NCBI GenBank assembly: GCA_003864495.1
Contig: ML133401.1
Coordinates: 4,765,189-4,829,188 of the forward strand
Length of the DNA: 64,000 nucleotides
Origin: Nemopilema nomurai
Lineage: Eukaryota > Cnidaria > Scyphozoa > Rhizostomeae > Rhizostomatidae
Direction of reading: 5' to 3'
Of this stretch, positions 11,601 to 26,000 are shown piece by piece. A model generated the notes under the pieces. That model ran no database searches. It saw only the letters and a list, made by a program, of their open reading frames with translations, and was not told the DNA's origin. The stretch's first letter is position 1, and each line of letters starts with the position of its first letter. Position numbers and translations under genes: made by a program.

Positions 11601-14600
11601 GAAGAAAAATTTAACAACAAAACTGTCAACTTCATTTACTTAATGAAATTTTGGTTGAGAAGTTTACAGAAAGTTTTTATGGGTATCTTAGTGTCAAATA
11701 TATACATTAAAAGATTAAATAAAGGTTTACAAACATAGACAACTACATACTTTTAAATCATCTTAAATGAAGTCTACTTGTTTATTTGGATGTCTAGTGG
11801 ATACAATTATAACACAACATTAACAATAATAGTTCATAATTAAAACAATTGATTAAGCAAAATGAATATTTAATCTTATGCAGACATTAACATATGAAGA
11901 TATAATTTGCTCAGAGAGCTACTTATATGTACTGACACTTACAACATGTTATCGAATTATCCAACATTCACTCTAACCATCTAACCATCAAAATACTAAT
12001 GGGCAAAAAAGAGACATTCTACACATCCTGACTTTCATTCAGAATGTAGATTTTTTCCAGTCACATTTGTCAACCTTCAAGTTAGCTATCACAGCACACT
12101 TTTAACAATGTTTCACTATTATTTCATATGTGACGCTATTTTTCTAAAGGTTAACAACTCAAACAACACCCTATTTCTGAACTTTCTACGACATTTGACC
12201 TGGCCATGGAAAAGGGCTGGACTATTTCTCTTTTAGCTATGGATACCAAATAATAATTTCAAAATATTTAAATCCATAAAAATTGGAAAATATTTTGATT
12301 TCTGTTTATTTTTCCTTTGTGAGCCTGGGCAAGTTAACTGCAAATTATGTGAATTCATGTTGTGGTGATTACACACTCATTTCATATATGCCAATTTCCA
12401 ATTTGCTTCAAGAGGTTTGACATAAACACACTATTTTGACTCAATATCTTACTTTGAAACTTACTTGGTGGGTTTTCAATAAAGATGAACCAGACACCTT
12501 TCGCAGTAGTATTACCAACTTCATTTGCAGCCATACAACTGTAGTTGCCTGTGTCATTCCTGGTGAAACTGGATATTGTCAAAATGCCACTGCTATCATT
12601 CAGCAGGATAGCAGTTCCATTTCTATAGAAACTAAATCTCGCAGGTGGGTATGAAGAAGCTGAACATGATACAGTAACTGACTGGCCAAGGCCAACTCCC
12701 ATTCCTGATTTTATTGAAGATATTGATACATCTTCTGGCCCATCTGCAAGATAACAAACTTGCTTCATTTGGTTACGAACAACAAACCCTTGATGCATCA
12801 TTGCAAAATCTCCCAGGCGTCAAAAAAGGAAATTTATGGTGAAAATGCTAACAATCCAACATTGCAGATAATTGATGATATAACCATAGGTCAATTACAA
12901 TACCATGAGCTAAGATTGTATAACATGATGTAGAGCAGACAGCTACTATATATGAATAATGCCAAGACAAATGATGACCAATTCAACAGGGTGGGTCAAA
13001 AATGATTGTTGTAGTAATCAAAAACAAACAAACAAACACCACTTTTAGTAAAATAAGAAAACATTCAAGTAAAATTAAATGTACTTACACCAAATTTTAA
13101 CAGATAAAGATGCATTTGCTTGAGGACTATATGTACCAAAAACAGCTTTTGCCATAAAAGTTCCGCCACTTGTTCTTGTTGGTGACCTGATTGTTAAATT
13201 ACTCTGAACAATTAATTCATTCTGTGCATTTTTGCCAACTCCCCTTGAAGATACTGGATATAAACTGCTATTGACTAACACACCATTTTGATACCATGTA
13301 ACATTGGGCAGATAATCTCCCACAACTTCTGCTAAAATGGTAACATCATTTCCTCCTTCAATCCCAGAATTTATTTGGGAAGGAAACTTGATAAATGTTG
13401 GAGGCTTCCCTAGAAAAAATTGCAAAAATTATGAAAATATGTAAGAAAACAAAAAAGTTTTCAATATGTATAAGATTAGCATGACTTTTTATCAACTTGT
13501 TCATTTCTGGCATCATAAGAATTTCTGAGTATAAAGGAAAGGATAAAGTTGCTGATACACCCATGGTTAACGCCTCAACCCAATTAAAAGGACATTTTTC
13601 ACTGGGATTTAATATGAAAAAGTGAATAAAAACAAGAATGGGAAAACTTGTTAAACTTTGATTCAATGCCTCACTAAACCCTCATTAAGTTCTAAGAAGA
13701 AAGGGTCTTTTCCTACAAAATAGTGTTTCAAATTTTACAAAAGTTAGAAATTGATCTGCAGAAATGATCTTCATTATGAGATCAGTGATTTAGTATGATC
13801 ACTGATTTTGGTCTATGCACAAAATGATCTCCATTTTTTTCTTCATGACCATATGCTAATAATATTTACTATGCATAATAAATAAGTTGAACAAGTATTA
13901 CATAAATAAAAGTCTCAAACTCCCATTTTATTTCTTAACCACATTTTTTGAAATTAGGTAGTTCATCCACCATTTGTATGCAAAAAGTTTATAAGTATAA
14001 GGTTTGCCAGAACTTGTGCAAATTGAGTTTTTTTCTAATTAAAAATTCAAAACCTGAGGTCTTTCCATTATGGATTATAAAAAACTTACTGGCAATGCTG
14101 AGCCTTGCTAAACTTCTTAAACCAGCTGGATTGGGTGGACTAAATGTCAGCTGACAAAAATATGTAGCAGTCATATTTGGCAATACATTTTGCAATATCA
14201 TTGTAGCTCTTCCTGAAGAGTTATATCGTAGGCAAACATGAGTGATGGGGCCAGATCCTGACTTAAACATGCAGTAAGAGCCTGTTCCATCAACCCCCCA
14301 TGAAGCCAATAAAAGGGGTCCACTGTTGTCTTGGTTGTAATCCCATTCAAAAACTGCATTGGTGCCTTGTACAACATATTGCACTCCTGGTGGCGTTTTA
14401 GTGAATGTGGCTTTCCCAAAGAAACCTGCAAAAAAAGGAATTATTGCCTTAAACTATGGCCATTGCCCACATTTACTTCTAAAAATTAGAATAATGAACA
14501 ATTTTGCATTGTTTTTTCATGAAAAACTAATAAATCTAGCGCCAATGTCTTAAATCAGGATCGGGGTCTAGTTGTGTTTAGGTTCAAGGACCTTCCTTAC

Positions 14601-14973
14601 TTATGAATGAGGTCCTGAAAACTAAAACCAGTGGTTTTTCAAGGATGCGACATACGATACTTGTGAAACGTGTGTATTTATTCATTAGAAGAGAGCACTA
14701 GGCATATGTACAAGATAATTTATCACGAAAACGTAAATGTTTGATCTGACTGAGAAATGTTCAACTCCTCTACCAAACGCAATAAGAAAGTTCAGCAAAA
14801 GGGAAGCGCCTTGATATACTAGTAGCGATTATCACATCTTTTATAAACATTTCAAAACACAATTCCTGGGTTAAGCCAAGTCAAAAACACAAAACATGAA
14901 TCACTCGAATCTTACCATCTATGTTTAAGAAACACAGGGTGATCACAACCATGAGTTGATTCACTTTCACCAT
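8671..14973 (-). CDS. Three-Ig-domain type I transmembrane receptor
   Basis: Eight exons in transcription order: 14973-14916, 14425-14090, 13409-13089, 12743-12465, 11149-11090, 10143-10093, 9790-9691, 9151-8671; 561 aa. All junctions have GT/AG and matching phase: phase 1 throughout the ectodomain and phase 2 after the TM exon. Exon 1 codes a signal peptide (MVKVNQLMVVITLCFL). Exon 2 is a V-like Ig domain whose B-strand Cys is absent (FEWDYN) but whose F-strand Cys is kept (YFCQ). Exon 3 is an Ig-like domain with the core Trp (VTWYQNG) but neither canonical Cys. Exon 4 is a regular I-set domain (VSCSAS, YSCMAANEVG). Exons 5-6 code a Thr/Pro/Ser stalk. Exon 7 codes the TM helix (about 374-396) followed by Arg residues. 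The last exon is a 160-codon acidic tail with PPGY, two DPF motifs and Tyr residues (YENAV, VYKVN). No canonical ITIM or ITAM. Likely a cell-surface adhesion or recognition receptor; no orthologue recognised. Confidence 0.85.
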
Positions 14974-17087
14974 CGTCAAGGTAGGCCAGAAACCAGGACT
15001 CCCTAAAAGAACGAAAGCCATATAGAGTACGTGAACTTCTTTTCCAATTCTTGATATTTCATCCGCTGAAGATTTATAGGGTCAGGCAGTTGTTCTTCTT
15101 TTGTTTGCTACTTCAGGCGTAGCTGGCGGCTTTGTCGTGGTGAAAACATCGCTCTGACTTCCATTGAAATTACGTTGTCGGGTTTGAAATTTGTCACTAG
15201 GTAGAAATTCCCTGCATCTCTCCTTCACATTGCCCTCACATTGCGCATGAAAACAAGGGGACAAGGCGATCAATTTGGAAAAGCAACCCACAGAGGCATG
15301 GAGACATTTCGGGTTAAAATTAACCCATACAAAACAAAAAAAAGGATTAAAGATACCATTATGCTTCTCAATAAATCGTGAGGCACTGGGAATTCAGCAA
15401 GCTTTAATGAACAATTTTCCGCATGCAGTTGTTTGTCCAACAGTCGATTTCTTTTGAAATTCAGAAAGTTTAGCTAATCTGGATCATTACTTGTCAGTGC
15501 GAACTAATCCATGCATTTTATTTTCTAAATGCTTATTTCATTTCATTCAAAGCAATATAATGTGCTCAAATAGTTAAAGGACGGCAATAAAGCGAAGAAT
15601 TACTGCAAAATTCGCCATTCTCGGCTGGAAAAGTTTTAAAACCAATAACAAAAATATTTTGGATGGAGCATAAAAAAATAATTGTGTAAAGAATAATGAT
15701 GAGCTTTATCATAAGTATGTTATACGTCTGAATTCAGTTAAAGAGTAACTGCTATCTAACTAGGCCGTACTATCATTGGAAACTGGGATCAACTTTTAAA
15801 TGTGTACTGGGACAGGAACCCAAGAACCAGGCTAAAAACCCAATGAGCTCGTTGGTATAAACGAAATAACAGCTCTGTGGTTAAAAGGATTTCTAAAAAT
15901 GACAACCTATAATGCTTGGGATTCATATGCGATGCTCGACAAATCATTCTCAGAAGATCAAGCAAATCATGTGCAGCTATTTTTGTTGAAGGAAAAGTTT
16001 ATTCCGAGAAGTAAGCAACTCAAGTAAAACCTGTTTACCCTTGTCTTGATAATAGCAAGTGCTTGTTAGGAATGGTATACCGTAAATCCTCGAATTGGCC
16101 CCCTCCTCGAACAAGCCCCCCCCTCGAATAAGCCCCCACCCTAGAACTAAAAATTTTCAATAAGCCCCCCCCTCGAATAAACCCTCCCTCGGATTGTTGA
16201 TTTTTTACTCCTGAGGTTGCCTTTGGCATTTTAGTAAATTAACACAAAAATTTATATTTTTGTTAATAATTTAATTAAATGTTACTTTATACTTAGGTTA
16301 TCTTTCATACTATGAAAAGAAAGAAATTTCAAAAAATTTCTATTTATGTGGCATGTTTGAAGAAATTTTATAAGCCCCCCCTCGAATAAGCCCCCCTCCC
16401 TCGAATAAGCCCCCCCTCGAATAAGCCCCCATCCAAAAATATAAAAAACAAATAAGCCCCCAGGGGGCTAATTCGAGGATTTACGGTATCGTTCATTTAG
16501 CAGCAATTCTGTTTATACATTATCTGTGCAAATGATCAGAGTCAGTTTAACTTCGATAGAGGCTTCCTTCCGACCGTTGAATTTGAATGAGCATGCTTGT
16601 TTTGTTTCTACGATCGTAGTCACCGGAAGGCAAGCAGGATATACAGACGCATGCGCAGACGGTAGCTTTGTGTTAGCTGAAAGGAGATAAAGTATTGAAG
16701 CACCAGGCAAATAAAACTGACAACTTTGATTGCTAAAAATAAGCAATATATTATTCTTTGTGGTCAGTGACATGCAGTTGCAATTATGCAGAATCTGCAT
16801 TGTTAATTTGTTTCTATAGCCCACTGACTTGAGTGATGGAGAGTGCCTATTAGGCATTTATGAGGGTAATTGTTCATGAATATTCTCAACAGGTTGTTCT
16901 CCAGAATGATTTAAATATTTATGGAAAATGACTAAACGATGGCCTTATTATGAAACAAAGATGAAGGTGTCTCACATTAAAGTTTAATCGCATTTTTAAT
17001 AACTTGCAGCTCAAATCGCAGGAATCTACTTCACAACAGCTTGGATAATCGTGATTCAATCGTGAACCAGACGGCCATATTTTCAAC
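14974..17087. promoter_or_regulatory. Shared intergenic region between divergent Ig genes
   Basis: About 2.1 kb separate the start codons of the two divergent Ig-receptor genes, so both promoters and 5' UTRs must lie here or in unseen upstream exons. The region contains a MITE at 16080-16486. I see no TATA box or paired motif that I would call. A bidirectional promoter is inference from the layout alone. Confidence 0.4.
16080..16486. mobile_element. TA-flanked MITE with C-rich internal repeats
   Basis: A 407-bp element. The left end reads CCGTAAATCCTCGAATTGGC and the right end is its reverse complement with one mismatch. TA flanks both sides (16078-16079, 16487-16488). The interior holds repeated 'cctcgaataagcccccc' units on both sides of an AT-rich core. 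There is no coding capacity. It lies between the divergent Ig genes, about 0.6 kb upstream of the plus-strand gene's start. Confidence 0.85.
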
Positions 17088-20000
17088 ATGTGTGGTCTTG
17101 GAGTTGAGCTATATAATATTGTTTATGTTCTAATATTTTTCAGCTTGTCACTGGACTGGAAATTTGCAAGTGAGTTTGTTGAACATGTTTGATTTAGACA
17201 AACATTTTAACTGCATTTCAAGCAAATTTAGGTTCTATTATGTAATACCTGAAAAAACTATTCTAATTTATACCTGCTTTTATCAACAATGTTCTTTGCA
17301 CTTGATAATATCAGGTGTTATTCTACAGCACAGTATTTAACACTTGAAATTCTGCTACATTTGATAGTCTTTCTTTCTCTCTCAATAATTTGCATAGCTC
17401 TCCCATAAGACGCAAGTTTTTAAGATCGATTTCACAATTCTAGTTTAAATGGTTGCTTTTTTCTCACCCTTTATTTAAAGTTGATAAAACTTCCAGGTAT
17501 GCATATTATAGCCTAAAAGCCAATTTCTGCGAATCATCATCAATGCTTGATATGATGCGAATCGAATAATCAAATATAACCTACATTGCACACATATTCC
17601 ATGCAGAGATTACCAGCACAATTAAAATATGTGAATCCTAAGATCTTTTTCTTTGGTGGAATTTAATTGTTAAGTGGTAGAATGATATAACTGTTATCCT
17701 TCCACCCCGCCCGCTTTAATTGGAGCCACTAAAAGTTCATTTTGTACAAGATATGTCACATATCAACAGAACCAGAGGCCGTGTGGACCAAAGTTCCGCC
17801 AAATACGCAGTATGTAGAGGAGGGATCAAACGCCACGATCATTTGGGACTATGACTTGCAAGGAGAATCGATTGAATTTGCCAAATGGGGCAAGTTGAAG
17901 CATGAAAACAAATGGGACAAGAATTTTGCGATCGGCGGCTCTGCAGGAGCAAAAGTTGTCACTGACTTCATTGGAAAAGTCCTTTGGCGTGCAAATGCAA
18001 CGATGGTCATCATCAATGTCACATTGCAGGACAGTGGACGCTATGGCTGCGCCCTCAACTTTGCCTCCGGTGGATACATTGAGAGCCATATGCATCTTAG
18101 TGTTTTTCGTAAGTGACGTCATGGTTCTTGATATGCTTTTCACATGCTTGTTTATTCTCGCTTACAGCTGTTATCAGAATACGTACAACACAGGTCTCGG
18201 TGCTTGCCACGTAACGGATCAACAGGTTTTCTGGTCCCTAGGTCTAGCACACACATTCGTGCACACCAGGGAAAGTAGGCATATATGCTGCTTCAAGCAT
18301 TATATATTTGTAGTGGTACTTTCTATGATGCCACAAATACTCATGATTACGGTTGGCCGCACCAACCTCGTATGTAAAAGATGTATACTTTGTGGTGGGT
18401 GACACATGTAAACAACTGTCAGCTTTCTCTATATTCGTAATGTCCAGTTCCCTGCTTGTACGTTAATCGGCTCCTTTGTCGTGCCCTGCTAGTTTGTCGG
18501 GTGCAGAATCAGTTCACTCTATTGCGGTCTCTCTTGAAGAGGAAGCAACAAAGCCAATTAGGTTCCTGACTATTACACCAATTTTCTGCTTGACTCCCAA
18601 GCATAGTTTTCCTGACCCCTGACCCATGCAAGCAACTTCTGTCTCGTTTCCCCTAACTATTGGCATTGCTTAACGTACCACCTTATCGAACCTTTACTTC
18701 CTCAGTCAATACTTTCACCGCACTTCTGTCGAATCTCAATAGAATTTCCACTCTGTTTAATGGCTCATAGTGCTTTGTCTATACCGCATTTGATCAGAAT
18801 CGTTGTCAGTCTTTTCCTAATCAGTTGGGATCTTGCTTTGAGTCCCTCTTTCGCAGAAAATCCCCCCTCCTTCTGTTAAGGAGAAGACATTCCCAGCTAA
18901 CAATAATTACTGCTGTCCATTTCCCTTTAGAATGATATTACTTTCTGACTACACATTAGGAAGTTTTGTCCAACCAACCTCTTTCTGCACAGCCTCTAGA
19001 AAGTTTTGCAGAGCTTCCTGTCTTCCTATAAATGCCTTTTTCCCGGCATATCTCTTTCGATAATAGTTCTCTCCTTTGAATGCTTGGAAGAACAAAAGTT
19101 GAAATGTTGAAATTTTCTTTCCTTGCTGCCAATCTTACAAGGACATCTATCATTAATGGAAATTTATACTGAGTCGACATTCGTTCAATTGATTTAAATT
19201 GTGCCTTGCTCAGCTTTCTTAATTGTTTTTTTCATGGAATTGCAAATTGTGGAAATGGCTTTTGCTATTGGGTCTTTGACACCGATCTGATCTTTTCAAA
19301 ACCTCTACCAATTCTTATTACTTCTTGCCTTCTAGAAATACCCATTTCTTCATAAGCTCTCTGTTTTTATCGCATCTGTTTGTTACCTGCATCTGGCTAT
19401 AACAAAGTGGAAATATTCTGAACTTGTACACGTTAGTTCAAAATGAGAGATTCCATAACTATGGTACTGATGTTTCTCCCGTAATGACACAGTGATAATC
19501 GCTATAATTCTTAAAAGGGCATAGTCATGTTCTTATGCATATCTTCAACCAACATTCCGTCATGATGATACCGTGGCTATATGTATTGATTTACTCACAA
19601 AATTACAGGACTATTGTTAAATGGCTTTATAGAAGCACGAGTGGTCTAAGTTGCAGGGTTGCCTTATTCCTAGGACTTGCGGTTAATGTAAATGGAACCG
19701 TTCATCAGTCAGTGGAACCGGTTGAAGGCGGTCAACTGTTGCTGAAATTTGATGCTGTCTCGAATTACCCGCCTACCGGCGTGTGGTTTGCCAAGGGCAA
19801 GGAAATCACCAATTCTCCTGGCACAAACTTGACGCGCAAGGTTATCGGGAAAACAGACACTGGCACTATTTATGGGTTTTCACTGCTCAAGAATAGTATT
19901 GGCAGAGAAGACTCCGGCCTCTACCAAGCGTATGTTACATTTGGCAGCAAAAACTACTGGTACAAAAACTTTACTGTTCTTGTAAAATGTAAGTAGCGTG

Positions 20001-23000
20001 ACAAAGAGTTCTTTCTATAATCTTTGAAAATTTATGTATGAATTATTATTGCTTCATTCAGTTTACTATCGTTCCTTTCACTTCTAATTCAATTTCATTG
20101 ATGAAAGAAATTTTTTGGGTGGGGTTTCGCAGATGATTTAAAATTTCTACTTTGCTTCCTTCTTTTTGAACAACTATAATATCTACCAACTATAATAAAC
20201 TACCTCCAATATCAATATCAACTATAATAAACTACCTCCAATCTAAATGTGTGCATCGAAATGCAGACCATTTGCTATTCGAATCTAGTGGAGGGCTTTA
20301 GTTGGAAATTGCTAAATAGGCCTATTTTGTCGTAGATTCACCGGGAAATTCTACCGAATTCACAACCAATACTGGATCTACAATTCTGTTGCGGGGAACA
20401 ACCGCTATTTTGTCTTGTACAGCTCTCTCGTACCCAGTCCCCCAATACGAAATAACAATGTCAACGACTTCATTGTCAAATAGCTCCCATGGCAATTTTA
20501 CTCTGCGTGACGTAAGAACGGAACACGAAGGAATTTACCATTGTTACACAAGAAATGACATTGGCAATGGCGTTACTCGTTCCCTTTACGTAGAGGTTGG
20601 AGGTGAGTGTGACGCTTCTATCACAAGAACCAACTAAAGAGTATTGGTGAGGAAAAAGCCACATGAAATTTAACCGAGTTGGAATCTGAAACAATCTTTT
20701 GAATTTTAGGCGGAAACTTTAGTTTTTGTAAATAAAACTTACAACAAGGTAAATGTTTGAAATGTGAAATTTACAGTATAAAGGATTTATTCGTGACTAC
20801 ACTCTGCCTTAAGCAAACTTACTTCTAAGAAATGCTAAAAGTTCTTGGCTACTCCATTCTTTGTCAATAATAATAATGATAGCAACAATAAGAATTATAA
20901 TAATAAGAATAATGGTAAAGATAACGGTAATCTACATTTATACAGGATAAATTGTTCAGCTAACTCAGAGGCTGCTGCCATTCAAGGTCCTGTAAAATTT
21001 AAAACATAAAAAATCAAAACATACCAAATTACAAGAACGAATTCAGAAACATCGTTATAGATGTTTCTAAACGATGCAGCTAGTCCAGCTTTTGGAATTG
21101 GAATTTTTTTCTTTCAGTAAATAGGTATCAAAGCGGACGTTCCTATTTCTCAATCCCATGTTGAGCTCAAATCCATCTTGCTGTACTTTGATTATATTTT
21201 CTCTCCAACCAATCGCGAAACCTCGAGCATCGCGACCTAGGCATGAAATACTAGGCTGTAAAGTTTAATATATTGTGCAATATGACGGTTTTAGTCCTGC
21301 AAGAAAACGATAGTAAGCATGCTAATAAAAATGGCACCAGCTTTATGAATTGATTATCTTAAAGTTGGAATCAAGGTCTAGGCTGGGGGACTCAATATTG
21401 AAGAGTTATTGAATGAAGCTGTGTTCGCGACTTGGGGGTATTTATATATTTGTTGTGTTTAAAAATATCATATTTTCTTTTACTAGATGCTCCACAAGCT
21501 GTAAGGAGTTCAAAGGCTCATCATTACATTGCCGTAGGAGAGCGTCTTGTACTGAACTGCACAGTGACTGCTTGGCCTGCACCTACCACGAGATGGACGA
21601 AAGATGGCTACCTTGTGGGCGCAACCAACAACATCACATTGAACAAAAAGACGATCATGACAAGCACTGAGATATTCAATGCCACACTGGCAGATGCTGG
21701 AGAATGGGGGTGCGTCTCCGAGAACATGTTTGGGAGGGAACTCTTTCTTCAAAAAGTCGAAGTCATTTGTAAGTCTACAAACCAAGCTTCAAGCTTATAT
21801 CGGGTGCTGTTTTAGTGTTTTTGATGATGTTCATCGGCAGCTTAGGGTTTCATACATTGCCTTAGTCTCAAAATTTGCATTAGAAATTGCGTGAAGCATT
21901 AGAAATAGCAATCAAAACTTGAGAGAAGGCATATAAATGAACGATTAACTACAGAGCACTATCATTCTTCATTTACAAACAGCTACAAAAGTAATTGCGA
22001 CACCTTGAGATACAGGGATTTGCCGATGCGGAGGCGCGGGGGTGGGGTGTTGGTAGTGACGCCTCCTAAATTTCTGTAAAGCAACCAGAAAGTTGATCAT
22101 GCATCGGGGAACTTAACGTTAATTGGAAACTTGACCAAGTTTGAAACTGTTAAAAACAAATTTTTCATGGAGAAGAAGTTGGTCAAAAACGTATAGTTGG
22201 TCATTTTTTCTGGGCGTACCTCCAATTTAAATGGTATAGACACATCACTGGTGAGATGTCTGTGATTTTGCAACTCCAATTTTATTTACGTGTCTGCCTG
22301 GAGAGTGAAATACCCCCTCGCTCGCTTATACAACGCTGGATCACTATATGAAAGCCATAGCTATATGGGAATTAATCACTTCCGCTTGAAGGATTGGCCA
22401 TTCCAGCTCTACACAACACTGTTCGAGGGTGAGGGGATATTGCACCATGTGCAAGGTGTAGATTAGTGCAAGTGTCCCAAAACATTTGCCAGAGCTTGTG
22501 TATAGAAATTATCCTTCAGAAACCTTTCCTTCAACTCTAACAATTCATCTCTTTTGTAATAAGGGTTGGTCGACGTGATAAAAAACGGTACATCAAATTT
22601 TGCGCTTAAGGAGTCATCGAACTTCACCATCCACCACGAGGTGAAATCGAACCTTAAACCAGTGGCTGTTTGGACACGTGACGGCGTACCAGTCTCAGCT
22701 GGATTTAACATAACAACGAAGATTCTTAGCAGCGAAAATAATCAAACACACTATAGATTTTCTTTGATGAAGAACAACACTCAGCCTGCAGATAGCGGTG
22801 TTTATAACGTCATTATTACGATTGGGGACCGTAAATATACTTCGCAAAACTACAACGTATCTGTCGAAGGTATGTAGAAATGATGCTGATATGATGTAGA
22901 GTTTCCGATACCATGAAGGACTCGGCTTTACAAAGGTTACCCTTCTGAAAGTAGAATTTTCCTATTTAATCAAAGTTATGTCATATTGGCATTGGAAGTT

Positions 23001-26000
23001 GTCAGGACCACTTATTCTACTGTGTGACCCAAAGATTTTGTTATACTGCTGGTAACGAAGAATTTCAAGCTACGCCATTTCCAAAAGTAGATACTGTAAA
23101 AGCTCTATAAACCCCCCTCTCTGTCAAGCTCCCCCCATTTTCATACAAGAAAAAACTACAGAGTAAAGTGCAATTATTTAGTGATAGCTCGTAAGGTATT
23201 TTACCTTAATATTGGTTGGAAATCAACATAGACAAAGACTTCATTGAATTCCATGATATTTTTCATTTTTAGATATAAACCAGAAGAATAATTTTTGCAT
23301 CTTTATTTCTGTTTGTTAAAATAAGCCCCCCTCTCCAATAAGCCCCCTCCAGGACCTCGAAAACTAAATAAGCCCCCCCAGGATATCTTCGGGCTTTTAC
23401 GGTATCCCCGACATTTCTTCTTACACTGTCACAACAAGTGATCAAATGATAGTTGTAATTTCACTTGGAAAAGCTCTCAGTACTTTCAGTTTTATTTTGT
23501 AATTCACTACTTTCTATTTCAGCTGCTCCGAAGAGTGATGCTTTGACAATAAGTAAGAAAGCGTTGATTCGTGTTCACCAACCTTACAGCATTTACATTT
23601 ACATGCTTGGTATCTGCTTACCGATTGTTTCAGTGACAAAAAGTGCTCTATGAACGTTTTTTTTAATCGAAAAAGTGGGCCTAAATACACCTGTTATCGC
23701 ACCTTTTATCGCCCCTGTTATCGCACCTGTTATCGCCCCTGTTATCGCACCTGGTAAACGCACTGGATATCGGCAATTAACAACTGTAATTTATGCTCTT
23801 TGAAAAGGTTATAATTTCATATTGTTCTTTCTTAGCCCCCCCCCCCCCCCTTTTGGTTTATTGTCGCCGCACCTGCACGATGAGTGCTACTGGCCAATCT
23901 CGACTTTGAACTTTTTTTGGCTTGGATTTCAGATAAAGGAGATGGCGATGCATGGCTGGTGGCTCTTATCATTGGAGCAGTGGCGCTAATCCTTCTTATC
24001 GTGGCAGTATTTTGCGGAGTGATCTTCGGGCGAAGGTAGATTTACTATCGAATTGCAATTCAAATGACTTAGAGATTGCTTAAACTTTATTTTTGAAAAG
24101 TTTAGATGTGTTCTGCCTGACAGATGCATGTTATGTAATAAGAAATCGTATAGCTTCAAAGGAAACATTTGACGAAAGAATTATGCCAATAGGAATAATA
24201 ATAAAGTCTTAATTCAAATATTTTCTATGGTAGAAAAGAATAATTGCATGTTTTTATGTAGATATGACTCAAAACACAACTTGTTTTGTGATTAATTGAC
24301 TCTTGCGTTTATAATCCAATTCGAACGCTTTCTCTCAATTAGTCAAGTCTTGTATCCAAATCCCTTCCCAGCAACGACTTTCAGGATAATTCTATTTGAC
24401 CGTGAGAAAATTTCTTAATTCTTTCAAATTTTCAACCAAAAGCTGCCCAAAATTATGCAACCTTTTCTTGTAAAAATTTGATTAATTTTTCATGCTATGA
24501 AGACAAGTTTTTATCCAGACGATAAAATCGGACAATCTAAGCCAATGTTAAGTCGAACCTCTTTGTGACTAAATCATTCTAACCGTTAAGAAATCTCTGA
24601 AATGGCGAAGCACTGTTTGCGCTAGAGGAAGGTGCTGACAATCGTGTCGTTATGGACTCAAATGTTCAAAAACCAGCTGCAGTCGTATTGATCTAAACAG
24701 ATGATTCTGCTTTGAGTGTTTGTGGTGGATTGACAAAGCATTTTTCATCGCCAAAGTTCTATGCTCTTTAATAGGAATAAACCATACGCTCTCCTTTGAT
24801 TGTACACAATGTTTCTTTACATGGTCTCTAAGCAGGCAATTAAGTATGGATAGATGTCTTGATGAAGTCATTCAAAATTTCTGTCATACATATCTCACTT
24901 TGAGCGAACCAGAATAAATCTAGCGCACCCTGCCTAATTAATGGAGCTGAACCAATGTTAATGACGAACCAAAATAACAGAAGTGCCTCATCTGCTGCGT
25001 ATTCAACAGTAAAGCTTTGAATAGATTACTATCGCTCTGCCGTGAATAATGAATTCTAGATTCAAGGCTAAATCAGCGAGACCTGATAGGAGTAGGTTGA
25101 TATAATCTCAGCTAATCGCAGTTAATCTTCACAGATCTCATCATCAGATCGACGATAATTTGTAGTGCTTGCTTTCAAAGTATAGTCCATATTTGAAACC
25201 CCAGAACAGATCTTCGTTAACTGTAGGGTGATCTGATCGGTGACTTTTTCTATTTCGTTAAGAATTAGAGACAATGATCCGGAAAGATCGCCAAGCAACG
25301 GAATTCCACAAATTGGCACGGAAACAGGAGCGACAAACTCTGTAGCAGTAGGAAACGGAAAAGCCAAAGGTGTGACCTACAGAAAGGAGAACGGTCGTGA
25401 GGCGGAGGAGCTGGGACAAGACAACGGTGGGTTCCACAGGGACAGTATTTACCGTTTCACGGTCAATCCGATGTTTTCAAACCCAGAAACAGTTGGTGCA
25501 CAGCAAGGGAACTCGAATGGAGACAATGAAGATAGGCATCTGTCGTTATCCAACTCAATGTACTTGCCGACCAATATGAGTAAGTTTCGAGCCATTAGAA
25601 ACTTCTTTCAGTGACTACCGCATCTTTGTTCTTTTTGCAGTACACTAAGGCCACCTAGGGTAAAATGTAGCACATTTTCTGTCTGTTTTGCTCAAGCTAC
25701 GAGCTCAGTTCAATCCATCCATATTCATCACTATTTTGCTTCACTGAAAAAATTTGTTATCTGATGCTGCTTTGTTATCAACTGACCTATGACCCCAACT
25801 TTTTATGACCTTTGAACTTAAGACAACTTTCTTCTGACTGATGACCTTAACCAGAGTTTTTACTTACCAAGAATTATTATAAATTACAAAGCCGATAAGG
25901 CATCAAGATTACGCCTTGAATTGTAGATTACGAAACCGATGAGGCATCAGTTACATTTGAAAGTGATGTTGATATCGAAGAGAATTACTTATCTTCACCT

